From positions 11,991,652 to 12,055,651 of the forward strand of contig NC_132994.1 in NCBI RefSeq assembly GCF_048564905.1: a DNA stretch of 64,000 nt. The letters run 5' to 3'. A program made the position numbers and the translations under genes. The stretch is from Vicugna pacos (Eukaryota; Chordata; Mammalia; Artiodactyla; Camelidae). Positions 1 to 11,399 of this stretch are shown piece after piece (position 1 is the stretch's first letter; every line of letters starts with the position of its first letter). Under the pieces are notes generated by a model. It made no database searches and had not been told where the DNA came from. It was given only the letters and a program-made list of their open reading frames with translations.

Positions 1-776
1 GAATGATGTAAAAGTTCTTCGGAGTTACAAAGACCCATCCCTCAAATTCTTTTCTATAAATGGAGCAGCAGGTGCTATGGAAATATTAAGGGAGCCAGGG
101 CTACTTTGGCAGTGGGCCATCTAAAAGTCAGCTGGGATTTTTTTTGGCCAAGGTCTTGCATCTCAAAATGGGGTCTACGAACAAGCAATGTCAGCATCTC
201 CACGCCATCACTCAGAATCTTAGGCCCCACTCCAGACCTACATGATAAAAACCTGAGTCCTCGTGATTTGTATGCATAGTAAAGTTTGAAAAGTACTGGT
301 TTAGGAAAACCCAAGGATGCTTGGGGAATGTTCTTAGCTGTCAAAATGGAGGCTCTGTAACTCTGAATTCCACAACTGCCTTCTGGGCATACTATACTGA
401 CTATGTGATATTCAGGGTAGGTTAGATGCCTCTCGTAACGAGTGTAGTAGTTCAGAATGCAGTTACTCTAAACATGAGACGCTCACACCAAAAGATCTGG
501 AGTCAACCCCTCAATGCCGTGGTAATTCTGACCCTTTCAGCTGTGACTGCAGCAGACCAGAGAGGATTCCATCTCCCAAAGAGTATTTAGTTTTGGTGTG
601 GAAGTCACTTTGCTGGAATTTTCCTTTGAGAAGCATTCATATAATCTACACAGCCAAATGAAGAAAGAAAAGACAGTTCATAGCTGACACAGGTCAAGGA
701 ACAAAGTTCTAGCTTTACCATCTAATCTGCCATGGCCTCTGAGTTTGTACCTGCCAGTCCCAATATTACGCTGATC
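1..776. other. Unique sequence, no gene recognised
   Basis: No convincing coding exon, RNA gene or recognisable repeat was seen. The short open frames here lack splice context and family resemblance. The right edge is the 15-bp target duplication of the SINE that follows. Confidence 0.5.
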
Positions 777-791
777 AAAAGTACAGAATGT

Positions 792-888
792 AGGGGGAGG
801 GTATAGCTCAGTGGTAGAGTGCATGCTTAGCATGCATGAGGTCCTGGGTTCAATCCCCAGTACCTCCACTTAAAAAAAAAAAAAAAGT
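792..888 (+). mobile_element. Camelid tRNA-Ala-like SINE (Vic-1 type), young copy
   Basis: The body carries tagctcagtgg (A-box-like) and ggttcaatcc (B-box-like), then cagtacctcc and a pure A tail. It lacks the longer tail with taaataaacctaatta seen in other copies. Perfect 15-bp direct repeats aaaagtacagaatgt flank it at 777-791 and 889-903, the mark of L1-driven retroposition. The intact duplication and clean A tail argue for a recent insertion. It is not a tRNA gene: the homology stops before a complete acceptor stem and a poly-A tail follows. Confidence 0.93.
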
Positions 889-903
889 AAAAGTACAGAA
901 TGT

Positions 904-1960
904 TGAGGAAGACGGTGATTTTTTACACATGGAAATACTGTGCAAGACTGAATTCTGATGAACCTCTTCAAAATCACAACAAAACCTCAGTTTTAGACAA
1001 GATACACACATGTTCACAAGAACCAAGTGCACAAGAAAGAGTTTATCCTCTAAATGAAGATAACATCCTTGTGGCCCCAGTGAAAAGAAAGGACACAAAC
1101 ATTTTGTGTGGGTTTTGGTTTTGTTTTGTTTCTTTGTTTTTTACCACTTGGACAAAATACAAACATGATATAGCAAAACAAGAAGGCTACAGTCCTGATG
1201 GACAGAAACCATCAGAATACCCAAGATCCTGGATGCCTTAATCTTATAAGACTGAGCCATTTTCCTTTCCTTCTTTCATTAAGTATCTTTGATAATGTAC
1301 AGGTTTCTGAGACAGTTATACAGTCTGGTCCCATATTTAAAGGGCTCTTTTTCATTCTGAAGAAATGCTACAGTCATTGTTCATAAGCTATTATTTGATA
1401 CATCATCATCCATTTCTCAATGGTCACTTTTTAAATTGTGTGGTCAACTGAGCTGTGTTGAGCTCATGAGTACAATACTCAATGGCTTTTGGAGAGGCAA
1501 ATGACCTGTCTTTCCCTCTTATTTTTCCTGTTGTGACCACAATAGGTATATTAATACTATGTCATTAGGATGGCTGTCTAATGTATAACAAAATACTAAG
1601 CAGGGATTTCTGGAAGTGTCTAGGAGCTTTTTTACATAAGAAATTCCAGGGGTGGGAAAGAGACATAATTTTTAAATCGCAAAGTTTGTGCTAAAGACAT
1701 AATGTATGCAAAAATATTAATAGAGCCTTTCTAATCTTCTTTTGACAAGTTCTACTGACAGTCATTTGAGAGTTCTTGTTTCTGGCGTATTCTTTGAAAT
1801 TCAATAGAGGATTTATTGAGGAGTCTGCAACAGGGAATAAAGAATGCTGACTCGAAATTTGTAATTCAAATGTACTTTTCTCTAAATCCTAAAATGTAGT
1901 CCATCAGAATATAAGTCAAAAATATAACTGAACAGCTTTCAAAGTGTTGAGGGGTGTGGT
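904..1960. other. Unique sequence, no gene recognised
   Basis: AT-rich intergenic sequence. The 113-residue open frame at 900-1,241 begins at the SINE target duplication, runs through low-complexity T-rich sequence and resembles no known protein, so it is taken as chance. Confidence 0.45.
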
Positions 1961-1964
1961 TAAC

Positions 1965-2135
1965 AGTACACACAGACTTTGAAGTCAGAGGTCAGAGATG
2001 TGGTTCTGTCACTCAGCAGTTGTAAACTGGGGCAAGTTACTCAAATTCTCTAAGTTTTAGTTTCGTCATTTGTAAAATGGAAACCAAAATGTCCACTTCC
2101 TCAGATTATTTTGAAAATTAAATAAGATAATTGCT
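1965..2135 (+). repeat. MIR SINE (ancient)
   Basis: Contains the MIR core: a ...tctgtcactcagcag... segment, a gggcaagttactcaa-like stretch and then cgtcatttgtaaaatgg. The divergence is what is expected for a repeat shared by all mammals. Confidence 0.7.
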
Positions 2136-2779
2136 TAATAAACCTTAAGACTAATGAATGTATTATTATATTATTATTATATACCTGACAATATCTAGCT
2201 AGACAATGAAAGATACATTTAGATATTATTATATAGATAAATATTGTTATAATGGATATTTTCATTACATATCTACCAATATGTGGCTAGATAATGTAAA
2301 AGATAAGATATTTTATTCACAATAGTCACATTTCATGACCTACATAAAGAAAAAGCTAAAAATATACTATGTTCCCTGGAAAAGAAAACTGAGTAATTTA
2401 AAGGTGGCAAATCATTCCAAATTCACTTATAAGTTCACTGACAGTCCAAAAACCATTTATAAAAATTTTTTCAAAATGATCTTAAAATGTATTTAGATGA
2501 AGAAACACACAAAGTAAGTTTAAAAATGAAAAATAATAATTGTGAGGGGAGATGTAACATGTTCAAACATTAAAATATTACAGTGCTACCAAATTTTTTT
2601 AAATATATGATAAAGAAAACCTCCCAAATTAAAAAAAAAAAAGGATTATTCATTAAATGATTCTGGGGAAAGTCACAAACTTAGAGGTTTTTTTATAACT
2701 CATACTATAAAATATATGATATAAACCATTTCATCAAATACATACCAAATAAATTTAAGAATTAAATGCAAATTTTAAA

Positions 2780-3460
2780 ATATAAAAAGCAAGCATAAAA
2801 TTAAGTATTTATTAAATTTCTGCAAGGAAGAGCTTCCTATAATTAAAAATAGTAAAAGAAGTCTCCAGTAAACATTTTTACAAAAGATATGAACAGACAA
2901 TCACCCATAAGGAAATTAATATGTGTTAAAAATGTGGAGAAGTCTAACATCATTAAAAGCCTTTAAAAATTTTCAAAATGAAATGATTAGATCCAGGTAG
3001 ATTCCATATTCATCTCTTCATTTATTTATTTCAAAAATAAAAATACTCAGTGCTGGTAAGGAGGTAATAAAACAAGCACTCTCATATTCCCTGGGGAGTA
3101 TAAACTGGTTTAAACCTTTTTGTTACTATTAGATTTAAAGTCTTAAAATGACTGAATCCCTTAATCCAGTAGTTCCACTTTTAGAATTTTCTCCTTGAAG
3201 AAATTCCTATACAAAAATTGTAATGTGCACACATACAATTATCACAAAAGTATTTATAAAACTTGAAGATACCATAAATAGTAATGTGAGTGAATATGAC
3301 ATAAGATAAATTTTGGAAAATATTAAAAATAAAAACATTTATAATGATGAGAGGAAATAAATTTTTAAAGAAACAAACTTCAATATAAAAGTATATAATA
3401 AACGTGCAAAAATATTAACTCTTTGTCTTTGGATTATGGAATTTTTTGTATTTTTGAAAA
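2780..3460 (+). repeat. Old L1/HAL1-type LINE fragment
   Basis: AT-rich sequence with the degraded landmarks of the L1 ORF2 C-terminal and 3' region on the + strand: an aaaagatatgaacagacaatc-like stretch, aatgtggagaag, a cagtagttccactttt-like stretch and an aaaattgtaatgtgcacacata-like stretch. There is no long open frame. It is an ancient fragment and its limits are approximate. Confidence 0.5.
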
Positions 3461-3499
3461 AACATATGTTCTGATTTGTCTAATATGAACATGTGTAAC

Positions 3500-5200
3500 T
3501 TTTAGGATCAGAAAAAGATAATGTACTTTTGAAAACTCAGCAAGTAACATATTTGCTTTTATAACAATTCATGCTTTTCCACCTATGTCAGAAATATACA
3601 AAATAACAATTGTCAATTTATATTTCTTCCCTGACCATGTGCACAATTATAGATTCCCAGGTATCCAAGTTGAATGATATTACATACATTTCAACAAATT
3701 TTGATAAGGAAACATGAAACTGTTTTCAGTTTTAATCAGCTAATATAAAGAGTACCTGCAATTTACATTTTATAATATTTTAAAATATTTTATACTCTAC
3801 ACAGTAATTTCAAAACTGAATGATGATAAATACAATGATTGGGAAAAGAAGAAGAAATACAGAATTATAACTGTGGGTCACATTTTAATTTTTATTACAA
3901 TTGATACCTATCTAATTTTTTTTTCCTTTTTAATTCATAATAAGTTTTCGTGGTTCATGACAAGAAAAATTAAAATTTGTGACTATGGAGAAGATGCTGA
4001 ATTATCCAAAGTATTATTAAAATATAAAAGTTTAAAATTCTTATTAAGCAACAAAATGCATCCAGCGTAGGTTTTCAAAGAACATCTGTAATGAAAAAAA
4101 ATTGTGGGGAACTATTAATAGAGAAATGAAAGAATTGGAGCTATTCCACTGGGAATATTCCCGGACTGTAGCAACCATTACCATGTAAGAGCCTTGCAAG
4201 GGTAATTATGTTTGGAATATTTACATTTGGACTAAATGCACACTGGAGGAAAGTGCACTGTAATTAGTAGCAGATAAGCTTGCTAGGATAAAACCATGCT
4301 TCAGCCAGCAAACATTAGATATTTAGAGAATGTCTTTTTTCTAAATTTCAATATTTCACAAGACAATTACTCATTTATGTGTCCCGTTTGGCATGCACAA
4401 CTTTTTCCAGGGTACTTCCAGGAGAAAAGTTACCCTGGTTGCGGGGAGCTTGGAATCAATCAGGCTAGAATGGGCAGACTATTATGTATATTACAGTTTA
4501 TTATTTTGAATTTCCTTGATTTAAGACATTCATTCCAGTCTGACTGGGCTCTTGTTTTCTGTGGAATCAAGGGAGAAAATGTTTACAATGCAAAATTATA
4601 TCATAAATGAGAACCCCCTAAGAGAGAAAACTAATGTAATCACGTCAGCACAGTGTTTCGCTATGAGAGTTAAGTGAGTTCCATGTGAATGAGCCTTACC
4701 TGCAAGGAAGGAGACAGCACAGCCGTGAGGACCGAACAGCAGGTGAGATGTGCAGGGTCTGCTGCTGTAACTCCTGCAGACAGCTGAGCTCTGCAGGTGA
4801 GCGGACTGTAGAATCAGCACAGTTTGAACAAAGATCATCATACACAGAAGGGCCAACCGTCATCAAATAGGCAATAGTTTAGGGTTGCATATATAAGAAT
4901 AGCACTCCATACTGATGTCAAAACCAGCCTTCCATGGGTACATGAATATATAATATGAATGTGATTTTTAGAATCCTTCCTGAAAGGAGGAATCAGTTTA
5001 TTTCAGGGTACGTAAACCACAGAATCCATTAACTAAATACAGTCATATGTTTATTTTTAAAAATGAAAATTCTACATAATTCTCTATGAAATAAGAAACA
5101 TCCCTAATTGACCTTCTGACCGGTGGTGAGACAGCTAGTGCCCAGCAAAATATTCTGATAACAAACTGAACTCAATCTAAATGATGCATTTTGGCACTTT
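3500..5200. other. AT-rich sequence with a GC-richer patch at 4,640-4,870
   Basis: No gene recognised. The patch near 4,640-4,870 stands out from its AT-rich surroundings. It contains two strong + strand donor-like sites, cag|gtgagat near 4,741 and gcag|gtgagcg near 4,796, plus a minus-strand donor-like site (cttacctgcaag) near 4,698-4,709. No paired exon could be built from them. Confidence 0.35.
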
Positions 5201-5204
5201 GGGT

Positions 5205-5320
5205 GTTTTTTAATTTAACTTTTTAGTATGAAAATGTTCAAACATATGCAAAAATAGAGAGGCTAGTATAATGAGTCTCCACATATCTATCACCAAATGA
5301 AAATAATTATCAATATTTTG
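5205..5320 (-). repeat. Old L1 (L1ME-like) 3' UTR fragment
   Basis: The string of gttcaaacatatgcaaaaatag, gaggctagtataatgagtc and a catatctatcacc-like segment is typical of the 3' UTR of mammalian L1M elements read in reverse. The fragment is short and diverged. Confidence 0.5.
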
Positions 5321-5620
5321 GTGGCCAAAAAAAAATTTGGTGGCATGAACTGTGATTAGAATCACTACTGCAGGGTATGTCTGTCTCTTTCACCTCATTA
5401 TCTGGAATACCAAGCACAGTCATGATACCTTTATGAATGAACGACTTAATGAACAAGTTTCAAATTAAAAGAAAAGTAAAAGGATTTAGTTCAGAAAACT
5501 GTAGCAGGAAAAAAAGGCTAAGGCCACTGCTGGAAGAATACTGCACTCTAACTCGTAGACCAATTTGATAGAAGGACTTGTAAAATGAAAGTGTGATAAC
5601 AGAATAAATCACAATCCAAT

Positions 5621-5644
5621 CACACACACACACACACACACACA
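5621..5644. repeat. (CA)n microsatellite
   Basis: Twelve uninterrupted CA units, probably length-polymorphic. Confidence 0.95.
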
Positions 5645-6059
5645 GACGGAGGTTTATCCACTTTTCAGGGCCCAGAATGAAGGAAGAAAAGAAGTCAGTC
5701 AACATGTACCAACTTTCCAAAGACTAACAGAGAAGCTATTTTGGATCTATAAAAGAAGGGCAAATCAGGAATGAGGGTTGGGATTGGTACAAATAACAGT
5801 GTATTGCAGATGCAAAATGATGAAAGAATCAGAAGCAGGTAGGGATGACTGAGATAAATGGGAGAAGGCAGGCACTTTTAAGGAAAAGAAACAGGAAGAG
5901 CTCTGTCCAGTGAAAGGGCCCTGGAACCCAAACAACAAGTGTACTTTGTGCCACGACCCTGGGTCTCTAACATCATCCCCTACAGAAAGGAACCAGGGCT
6001 TCTACGAGGAATGGTTGATTCTGGGACTGGCATGTGGCTATGATACTGAATACAGGTTT

Positions 6060-6210
6060 AGTCTATTCCCTGTTTTATAGACTAGTAAATGGGGATCTAG
6101 GGAAGTTACGTAACTTTTTAAAAGTCACACAGTTCTTCAGAGGCAAAAATCAAAATTAAAATCCACATCTCCTGACTACTAGAACGTTGTCTTTTCATTA
6201 TGCCATATTA
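6060..6210 (-). repeat. MIR SINE (ancient)
   Basis: Reverse-orientation MIR core: a tgttttatagactagtaaatg segment, then aagttacgtaac, aaaagtcacacag and a ccacatctcctgact-like stretch. These correspond to the 'fraction of bases retained after decay' pattern expected of MIR. Confidence 0.6.
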
Positions 6211-6344
6211 TTTATACGTGTGAATGTTTATATTTATATAATGTTTCTTTTTAGTTAATATTTTCTTTTCTTTTCTACTTATGTATTTTATATTTACACA
6301 CTATTATATTTACTTATAAAGAAAAATAAATGTATTTAAAAATG

Positions 6345-6635
6345 AATACTATACTAAAAGCTCCTTGAGAGCAGGGATTGTTTTTTTCTGATTCACTGAC
6401 ATTTTCCCAGTGCCTAGAAAAGTAATGACATATATTTAGTGCTTCTGAAATATTTCCTGAATGAATGAATATAGGAGCAAACAGTTATAAGATGTCAAAA
6501 TCATCAGTGATGTGATATTATAACTAAGCTGGTACTACATGAAGGCAAGTACTATATTTTGTTCACTGTCCTATCTTTAAGCACCTAGAACTTGGGCTGA
6601 TATAAAATATTTAAATAAATTTCTGTAATAGCTAT
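6345..6635 (+). repeat. Two L2 LINE 3'-end fragments in tandem
   Basis: First copy, about 6,345-6,470: gctccttgagagcaggga, a cagtgcctagaa segment and a final tgaatgaatgaat, the hallmark L2 3' end. Second, more diverged copy, about 6,520-6,635: catgaaggcaagtac, gttcactgtcctatc and agcacctagaactt. Both are on the + strand. Confidence 0.7.
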
Positions 6636-6667
6636 GAAATGGTGATTTATTTGTACCACAAACTTTG

Positions 6668-6815
6668 ATGAGAGGCAGCATGATGTAGTAGAAAGAGCAC
6701 TAGCCCAGATGGGTAGCCTCAGTTAGGTCCTCAACTCTGTAATTAGCTGGCTTTGTAGCTTTGGCTAAGTTCCTTCAGCTCTCTGGGCAGTGCTAAAATG
6801 AAAAGTAGAACCGTA
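6668..6815 (+). repeat. MIR SINE (ancient)
   Basis: Opens with gcatgatgtagtagaaagagcac, matching the MIR tRNA-related head, then the core with a ctttggctaagttccttcagctctctgg-like stretch. Confidence 0.75.
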
Positions 6816-6819
6816 TTTC

Positions 6820-7750
6820 CAATCTCCAATTCACCCCTAATACTCTAAGATTAATCTCTCCACACCTTTGCCAAAAAAACCCCAATATTAATAATCTTGT
6901 GAGACTCCAAATGTAACAGCTTGGTAACTCACTAATTTTTAAATGTATGACATTCTTCTTCTGAAAACTGTCATATCAGATAGGTCATGAGGGAGCCAAG
7001 ACATAAAGTTTGGCTACAATCGCTGTGAGCAACAATGTTCATCTAGATCACAGAGGTAAAATGTTGAAAAACAGACATCTTGACAGTAGCATCAAATAGA
7101 TCTAATGGCAAAATTTTCTAGCCCCTGTGGTTAAATGTGAAATGTATCTAAACATAGATGTTTCTAATGTTTCAGTTTCAGACATCATAATATAAAGAGT
7201 TGTAAAATGTCACTTAGGCATAGAGTAGGGCGCACAACATAACAGGTCAACTACTATCACTGGAGACACCATTTTCTGCATAAAACTGACCATCATCAAT
7301 AAACTTGACTTAGTCATCGGTTCCTCTTCTACCTAGCTGTGTAAAATCCACCATAGTCAACAGAGTCTGTTTTTTCAAGAAATTCTACTGGTGTGCTTAT
7401 TGGTTTCATGTACTGCCTACCCCCACCACCACTCCCAATCAGAATTGTCTTGAATGGGAATAATATTAATAATTCATTTTATTATTTGTTATTGGTGAGT
7501 TAGCTCTTGAAATTTTATCATATTTAGAAAGTGATGACAATATGAAGTCTAAAAGGCAAGTTGTGTCAACTATAAGAATTGCACTTTTTTTTTTTTACTT
7601 CTCTCATGATTTTTAAGGTGTCTTCTCTTAGGGTAAGCAAATGGATTGGAATTTAAATTTGACATTCAAAATCTAAGTTCTAATTCTGAAGCTTGATACA
7701 TGCAAGGCTGAATGGTGGCAATATGCAAAAAGGCAAAATCACATGTTTTC
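6820..7750. other. Unique sequence, no gene recognised
   Basis: Intergenic sequence without recognised repeats, exons or RNA genes. A short poly-T run lies near 7,588. Confidence 0.4.
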
Positions 7751-7754
7751 AGAG

Positions 7755-7930
7755 GAGGTTATGATGTTTACTCCTCCACAGTTTTCAATATCATGTTCCC
7801 TCTTCTTACAATGAATTTTCTCTCCACTTGTCTATCTGTAAAATCCTATGTATCCAAAACCAAGCTCAGGCATCACCATCTGTTGCAGATCATTTTCAGA
7901 ATTTCCCTCCTCACACCCAGGAGCTTGGGT
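7755..7930 (+). repeat. L2 LINE 3' region fragment
   Basis: A pyrimidine-rich segment with a tatgtatccaaaaccaagctcaggcatcacc-like core followed by ttcagaatttccctcctcacacccagg. This corresponds to the L2 stretch that reads, in less decayed copies, as catccttcaagactcagctc. Diverged. Confidence 0.55.
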
Positions 7931-7934
7931 ATTC

Positions 7935-8600
7935 TGACTTTTGGCTTGGCCAAGGAGAATAACAAATGTGACACAAGCAGACTTGAAAAGTGATTCTGCA
8001 TTGAAACTTACTTTCTCTTGCTGTTTTAGGGACTCAGCAACCATGTAAACAAGCCTAGCTTCCCCTGCTACAGGTTGGAGACATGTAACACAATTGCCCC
8101 TGTTGCTCCCACCACCCACCACAGATGTGAGTGAAGCCATTCATAAACAACCAGATCCCAGTGATACCACCCGCCAAACGTGAGAGTCCAGGTGAGACCA
8201 TCCAGATATGTCCCATCAAATTCGCTAATCTACCGATTAGTGAGCTCATAAATGATTATGCTTTTAAGAGACTATGCTTTGGAGTGGTTCGTTATAAGCA
8301 AGAATTAACTGATATAAAGACATGTTTCTCTAAGTGAGGTGTTGCTATAACAAATATCTAAAATGTGTGACAGTGGCTTTAGGACTAGCGGAAGCTGAGA
8401 AAGCCGTGGACCAAGGCTGTCAGCAAAGATCGGAACATTAGCAAGAAAACTGTAAGCAAAGGCTAGAAAGAATGTTGAGCAAACTATTAGTGAAAGCTGG
8501 AACAACAATAAGTAAACTGCTAGAGCAGGCTGACAGAATGGTGACCCACCCGGAGAGCAGTGTAACAACTCACAGCCGCCACCTGGGCTACTTTGGAAGA
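7935..8600. other. Unique sequence, no gene recognised
   Basis: Several short overlapping open frames occur on both strands (8,055-8,568), but none shows splice sites, family resemblance or a start context that would support a gene. Confidence 0.4.
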
Positions 8601-8617
8601 TAGAAAATATACCTAAT

Positions 8618-8763
8618 GGGGGGAGGGTACAGCTCAGTGGTAGAGCGCATACCTAACGTGCGCGTGAGGTCCTGGGTTCAATCCCCAGTACCTACATTAA
8701 ATGAATAAATAAACCTAACTACCACTACCACCTCCCCTCCCCCCAAAAAAAGAAAAAAAGAAA
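8618..8763 (+). mobile_element. Camelid tRNA-Ala-like SINE with full tail
   Basis: Complete body plus the characteristic tail: taaataaacctaacta, a ccaccacc segment, a C-run and A-rich sequence. It is flanked by gaaaatatacctaat (8,603-8,617) and gaaaatatatctaat (8,764-8,778), a 15-bp target duplication with one mismatch. It carries small changes in the head (cgcatacctaacgtgcgcg), so it is slightly older than the copy at 792. Confidence 0.92.
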
Positions 8764-8912
8764 GAAAATATATCTAATAAACTTGTGGAACTGACAATAG
8801 CAATTTCCAGGCAGTGCCAACTGGTTTCTGCTAGCTGTCTATTATAAGTACTGTGAGAGAGAGTGAAGAAACTGGTTGATTTGTAAATAGAATTTAGAAG
8901 ACAATCACCTTC

Positions 8913-9036
8913 AAGAAACTTTAAGAATATAAGACTGCATTATATTCAATTTTCAATTTTGTATTGAATATTAATTTGTACTTTCCTTGAGTCTGCAGAT
9001 TCTTTTACTAGGCCACGATGTTTTATTAGAAAATGC
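8913..9036 (+). repeat. Direct repeat, copy A (unclassified)
   Basis: Shares the order aagaaactttaa ... ttgtactttccttgag ... ctgcagatt ... gccacgatgtttta ... aaaatg with the stretch at 9,883-10,018. The two copies are collinear over about 125-135 bases with internal divergence. The origin is either an old local duplication or two copies of an unrecognised dispersed repeat. Confidence 0.6.
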
Positions 9037-9051
9037 AGATCTCTGAGGTTA

Positions 9052-9175
9052 TAAATGAAGTAATCAAAGCTAAGAAATTTACCCAATGACATTACGTAGT
9101 TAAGCCAGGATTTGATCTTGAGCTATCTGGATTCAAAATTCGTACTCCTTCTGTCTTCCCAGTTTCCCCAATTCT
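9052..9175 (-). repeat. MIR SINE (ancient)
   Basis: Reverse MIR core: a gctaagaaatttacccaatgacattacgtagttaagccaggatttgatcttgagc-like order, followed by an actccttctgtcttcc end. It matches the reverse complement of the MIR conserved core and tRNA-related part. Confidence 0.6.
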
Positions 9176-9179
9176 ATCA

Positions 9180-9880
9180 ACAAGGAGAACCTTCTAATTT
9201 ACAAGTTATTTCACTTAAAATGAAATGTAGACTATTTTTTCATTTATAATGGTCCTCAAAAAATTCAAGATTTTCACAGAACAGAATCCTTTTAATATTC
9301 AAGATGGGTGATACATTATGTACAAAGGGCTAGACTATGCCTTCCACTTTTGTAATTATAATGGAGAGGAAATTACAGTGTCCCAATAGTTTGTGCTGTG
9401 GAAGGTGGAACTCTCTTTGATATCTGACCCGTAATGCTCCCGTGGTGTATCTCCTGCTATTTCTGGCTTAGCATCTTCCTCTTTTTCTGGAGAAGCTTTT
9501 TCTCTATTTTTCATTTGGAAAATTCCCACTTAGATTAATGAAATGGAATTTTCCCTGGCAGGAGAACAAGGAAGAAATGGATTTGCAACAACAGGAGGAT
9601 ATAATATTAAACCTACTCAGGAAGGGAGGAACACATTCAGTTAAGATAATTGCTCCCTTTCTTTCTCCTCTACAAAGAAATGAGAACTCTATTTTTGGAA
9701 CAATTTATATGTTATTTTGCCTGGAATTAGAGAACACATAATACATTTCTTTAAATCCTTTATTCTTTGAATTTTTGCATAATCTCCATTCTCTTGGGAT
9801 TTGGAAAAGAGAAAATTCTCCATTTCTTTAAAACATGAATACAATAATAATAGTCTCCCACAGTGACCTTTACGTGTGCC
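9180..9880. other. Unique sequence, no gene recognised
   Basis: AT-rich intergenic DNA. The 67-codon open frame at 9,538-9,741 has no acceptor or donor consistent with an exon and no family match that I recognise. Confidence 0.4.
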
Positions 9881-9882
9881 AG

Positions 9883-10018
9883 AAGAAACTTTAATATAAA
9901 ACAGTACTGTATTTTACTTAATTTTTAGATTTTTAAAATTCAACATTAGTTTGTACTTTCCTTGAGTTTGCAAATTATGTGTGTTACTGCTTCTGCCATG
10001 ATATTTAATTTTAAAATG
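9883..10018 (+). repeat. Direct repeat, copy B (unclassified)
   Basis: Partner of the stretch at 8,913-9,036 (spacing about 970 bases). Shared anchors include aagaaactttaa, ttgtactttccttgagt and a gccatgatattta stretch. The similarity fades on both sides. Confidence 0.6.
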
Positions 10019-10127
10019 AATGCCCATCAAATGTGATTTTGTCATTTACCAAATATCTTAAATGTTGTAGAAGGAAGAGAATTAAAGCACAACCTCATAG
10101 TTTATCATATGAGTTAAATCATCATAA

Positions 10128-10310
10128 TGCATGGTTTCTCAGTAGAGGCACTATTTAGTAGCATTTTGGGCAGACAGGTAGTTCCCTGTGTGAGACTGTT
10201 CTGAGCACTGTATTAGCTTATAATGTCAGGTCCCATACACTAAATGGCTACAGGGCCCCAGAGTCATTGTGATGAGCAAAAATGCCCTCACACATTTACA
10301 GTTACCCCTT
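10128..10310 (+). repeat. MER20-like hAT DNA transposon fossil
   Basis: Reads atggtttctcagtagaggcac, then agcattttgggcagacaggta, then ctgttctgagcactgtat and caaaaatgccctcacacat. This is the order of landmarks in the short non-autonomous hAT element MER20. It has no coding capacity. MER20 copies are known as reused enhancers in some placental tissues; whether this one acts so is unknown. Confidence 0.55.
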
Positions 10311-10784
10311 GGGTGGATGGTGCTGTCCCTAACTGAGAGAGATTCATTGATAACGGTGCAAATTTGAGCGATCCCAGACTCTCTCCTTCTCCCCTCTACA
10401 TCTCTCCCAGTGAACTATAGAAGTCTTTGGGGGACACCTCACTTGTGCTCATGAAACAGACCTCTCCTCTCCGGCATGGCAGCAGTTAATTTCCTTCTTC
10501 CCGCTTCAGCTTTCTGCAGTGATGTCCATCTATCTCATCACTGCTGATGGTTTTTCTTGCTACAGCCCTTTCCAGATAGACACTTGCTTCTCAGAACCTG
10601 CATGTTTCCTCTGCATTCCCACAGTCAGTATTAAGTGAGATGAGTGGTACCCCATGGTTCGTTTCGGGGTGAGGAGGACAGAAGGTAGAGGAGCCATGGA
10701 GCTGAGAACTCCATCCTTTTATCCCAGAACGTGTGCTCAACACTCTCCTCCCTTAGAATGAGTGACTTTTCAAGAGCATCTCAG

Positions 10785-10890
10785 TGCGTACCTGATTCTG
10801 GACTCCACGAGAACAGGGATTTCTAAGGAACAGCACCTGGCTCATTGCCAGTGTCAAATATTCAGGGTTTGGATTTATGTCGAATTCAAT
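10785..10890 (+). repeat. L2 LINE 3'-end fragment
   Basis: Contains ggactccacgagaacaggga and cagcacctggctcattgcc, the decayed equivalents of the L2 3' end. Diverged. Confidence 0.5.
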
Positions 10891-11399
10891 GTATTCAACC
10901 TTTTGAATAAAGAAGCAGCCTCTGCTAGACCTCCAGATGTACTCAAAAGTGACCCATCCAACCACAGCCCTGTTTAAATTCTTAGGCTGAGAGATACAAT
11001 TTCAGCTTCTAAAACTTAGTTGAAATCTTAACTATGTGCTCATCTCATGCTTCCAATGGTTTATATTTTTCTATTGTCCCAAACTCATTATGTCTAGAAC
11101 AAAAGTATTATCTTTCCTATCAAATCTGCTAGAAAGTGTTTCCAATTTCCTAATTTGTAGAGGAAGGGAGAAGAATCAGTAGCCTAATCATACATCATGG
11201 AAAAAGTTGAGATAATCTTTGACTTGTCCCTTTCTTATTTTTGTATTAGATGCTAATTATTATATGTTTATAATTCCTTTTAGTGACCTATTATGTCACT
11301 AATTTCAATGATTCCTTTATAAATATTTTCTTAATTTTCCAACTATGTTGTTTTCACATTGCCATGACACTTTTTTCAGGCCTTTATTACCTTAAAACT

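Noticed and set aside
792-866. Possible tRNA-Ala gene
   Set aside because: A and B boxes are present, but the sequence lacks a proper acceptor stem, ends in an A tail and has a target duplication: a SINE.
678-869. Reverse frame starting MEVLGIEPRTSCMLS, with similar frames at 27,711-27,929, 37,081-37,329 and 52,838-53,206
   Set aside because: These are the translation of the camelid SINE read antisense; the repeated LGIEPRTSCMLS string is a SINE signature, not a protein family.
5621-5644. CRISPR-like direct repeats
   Set aside because: The periodic sequences here are simple microsatellites without spacers, and the genome is mammalian.
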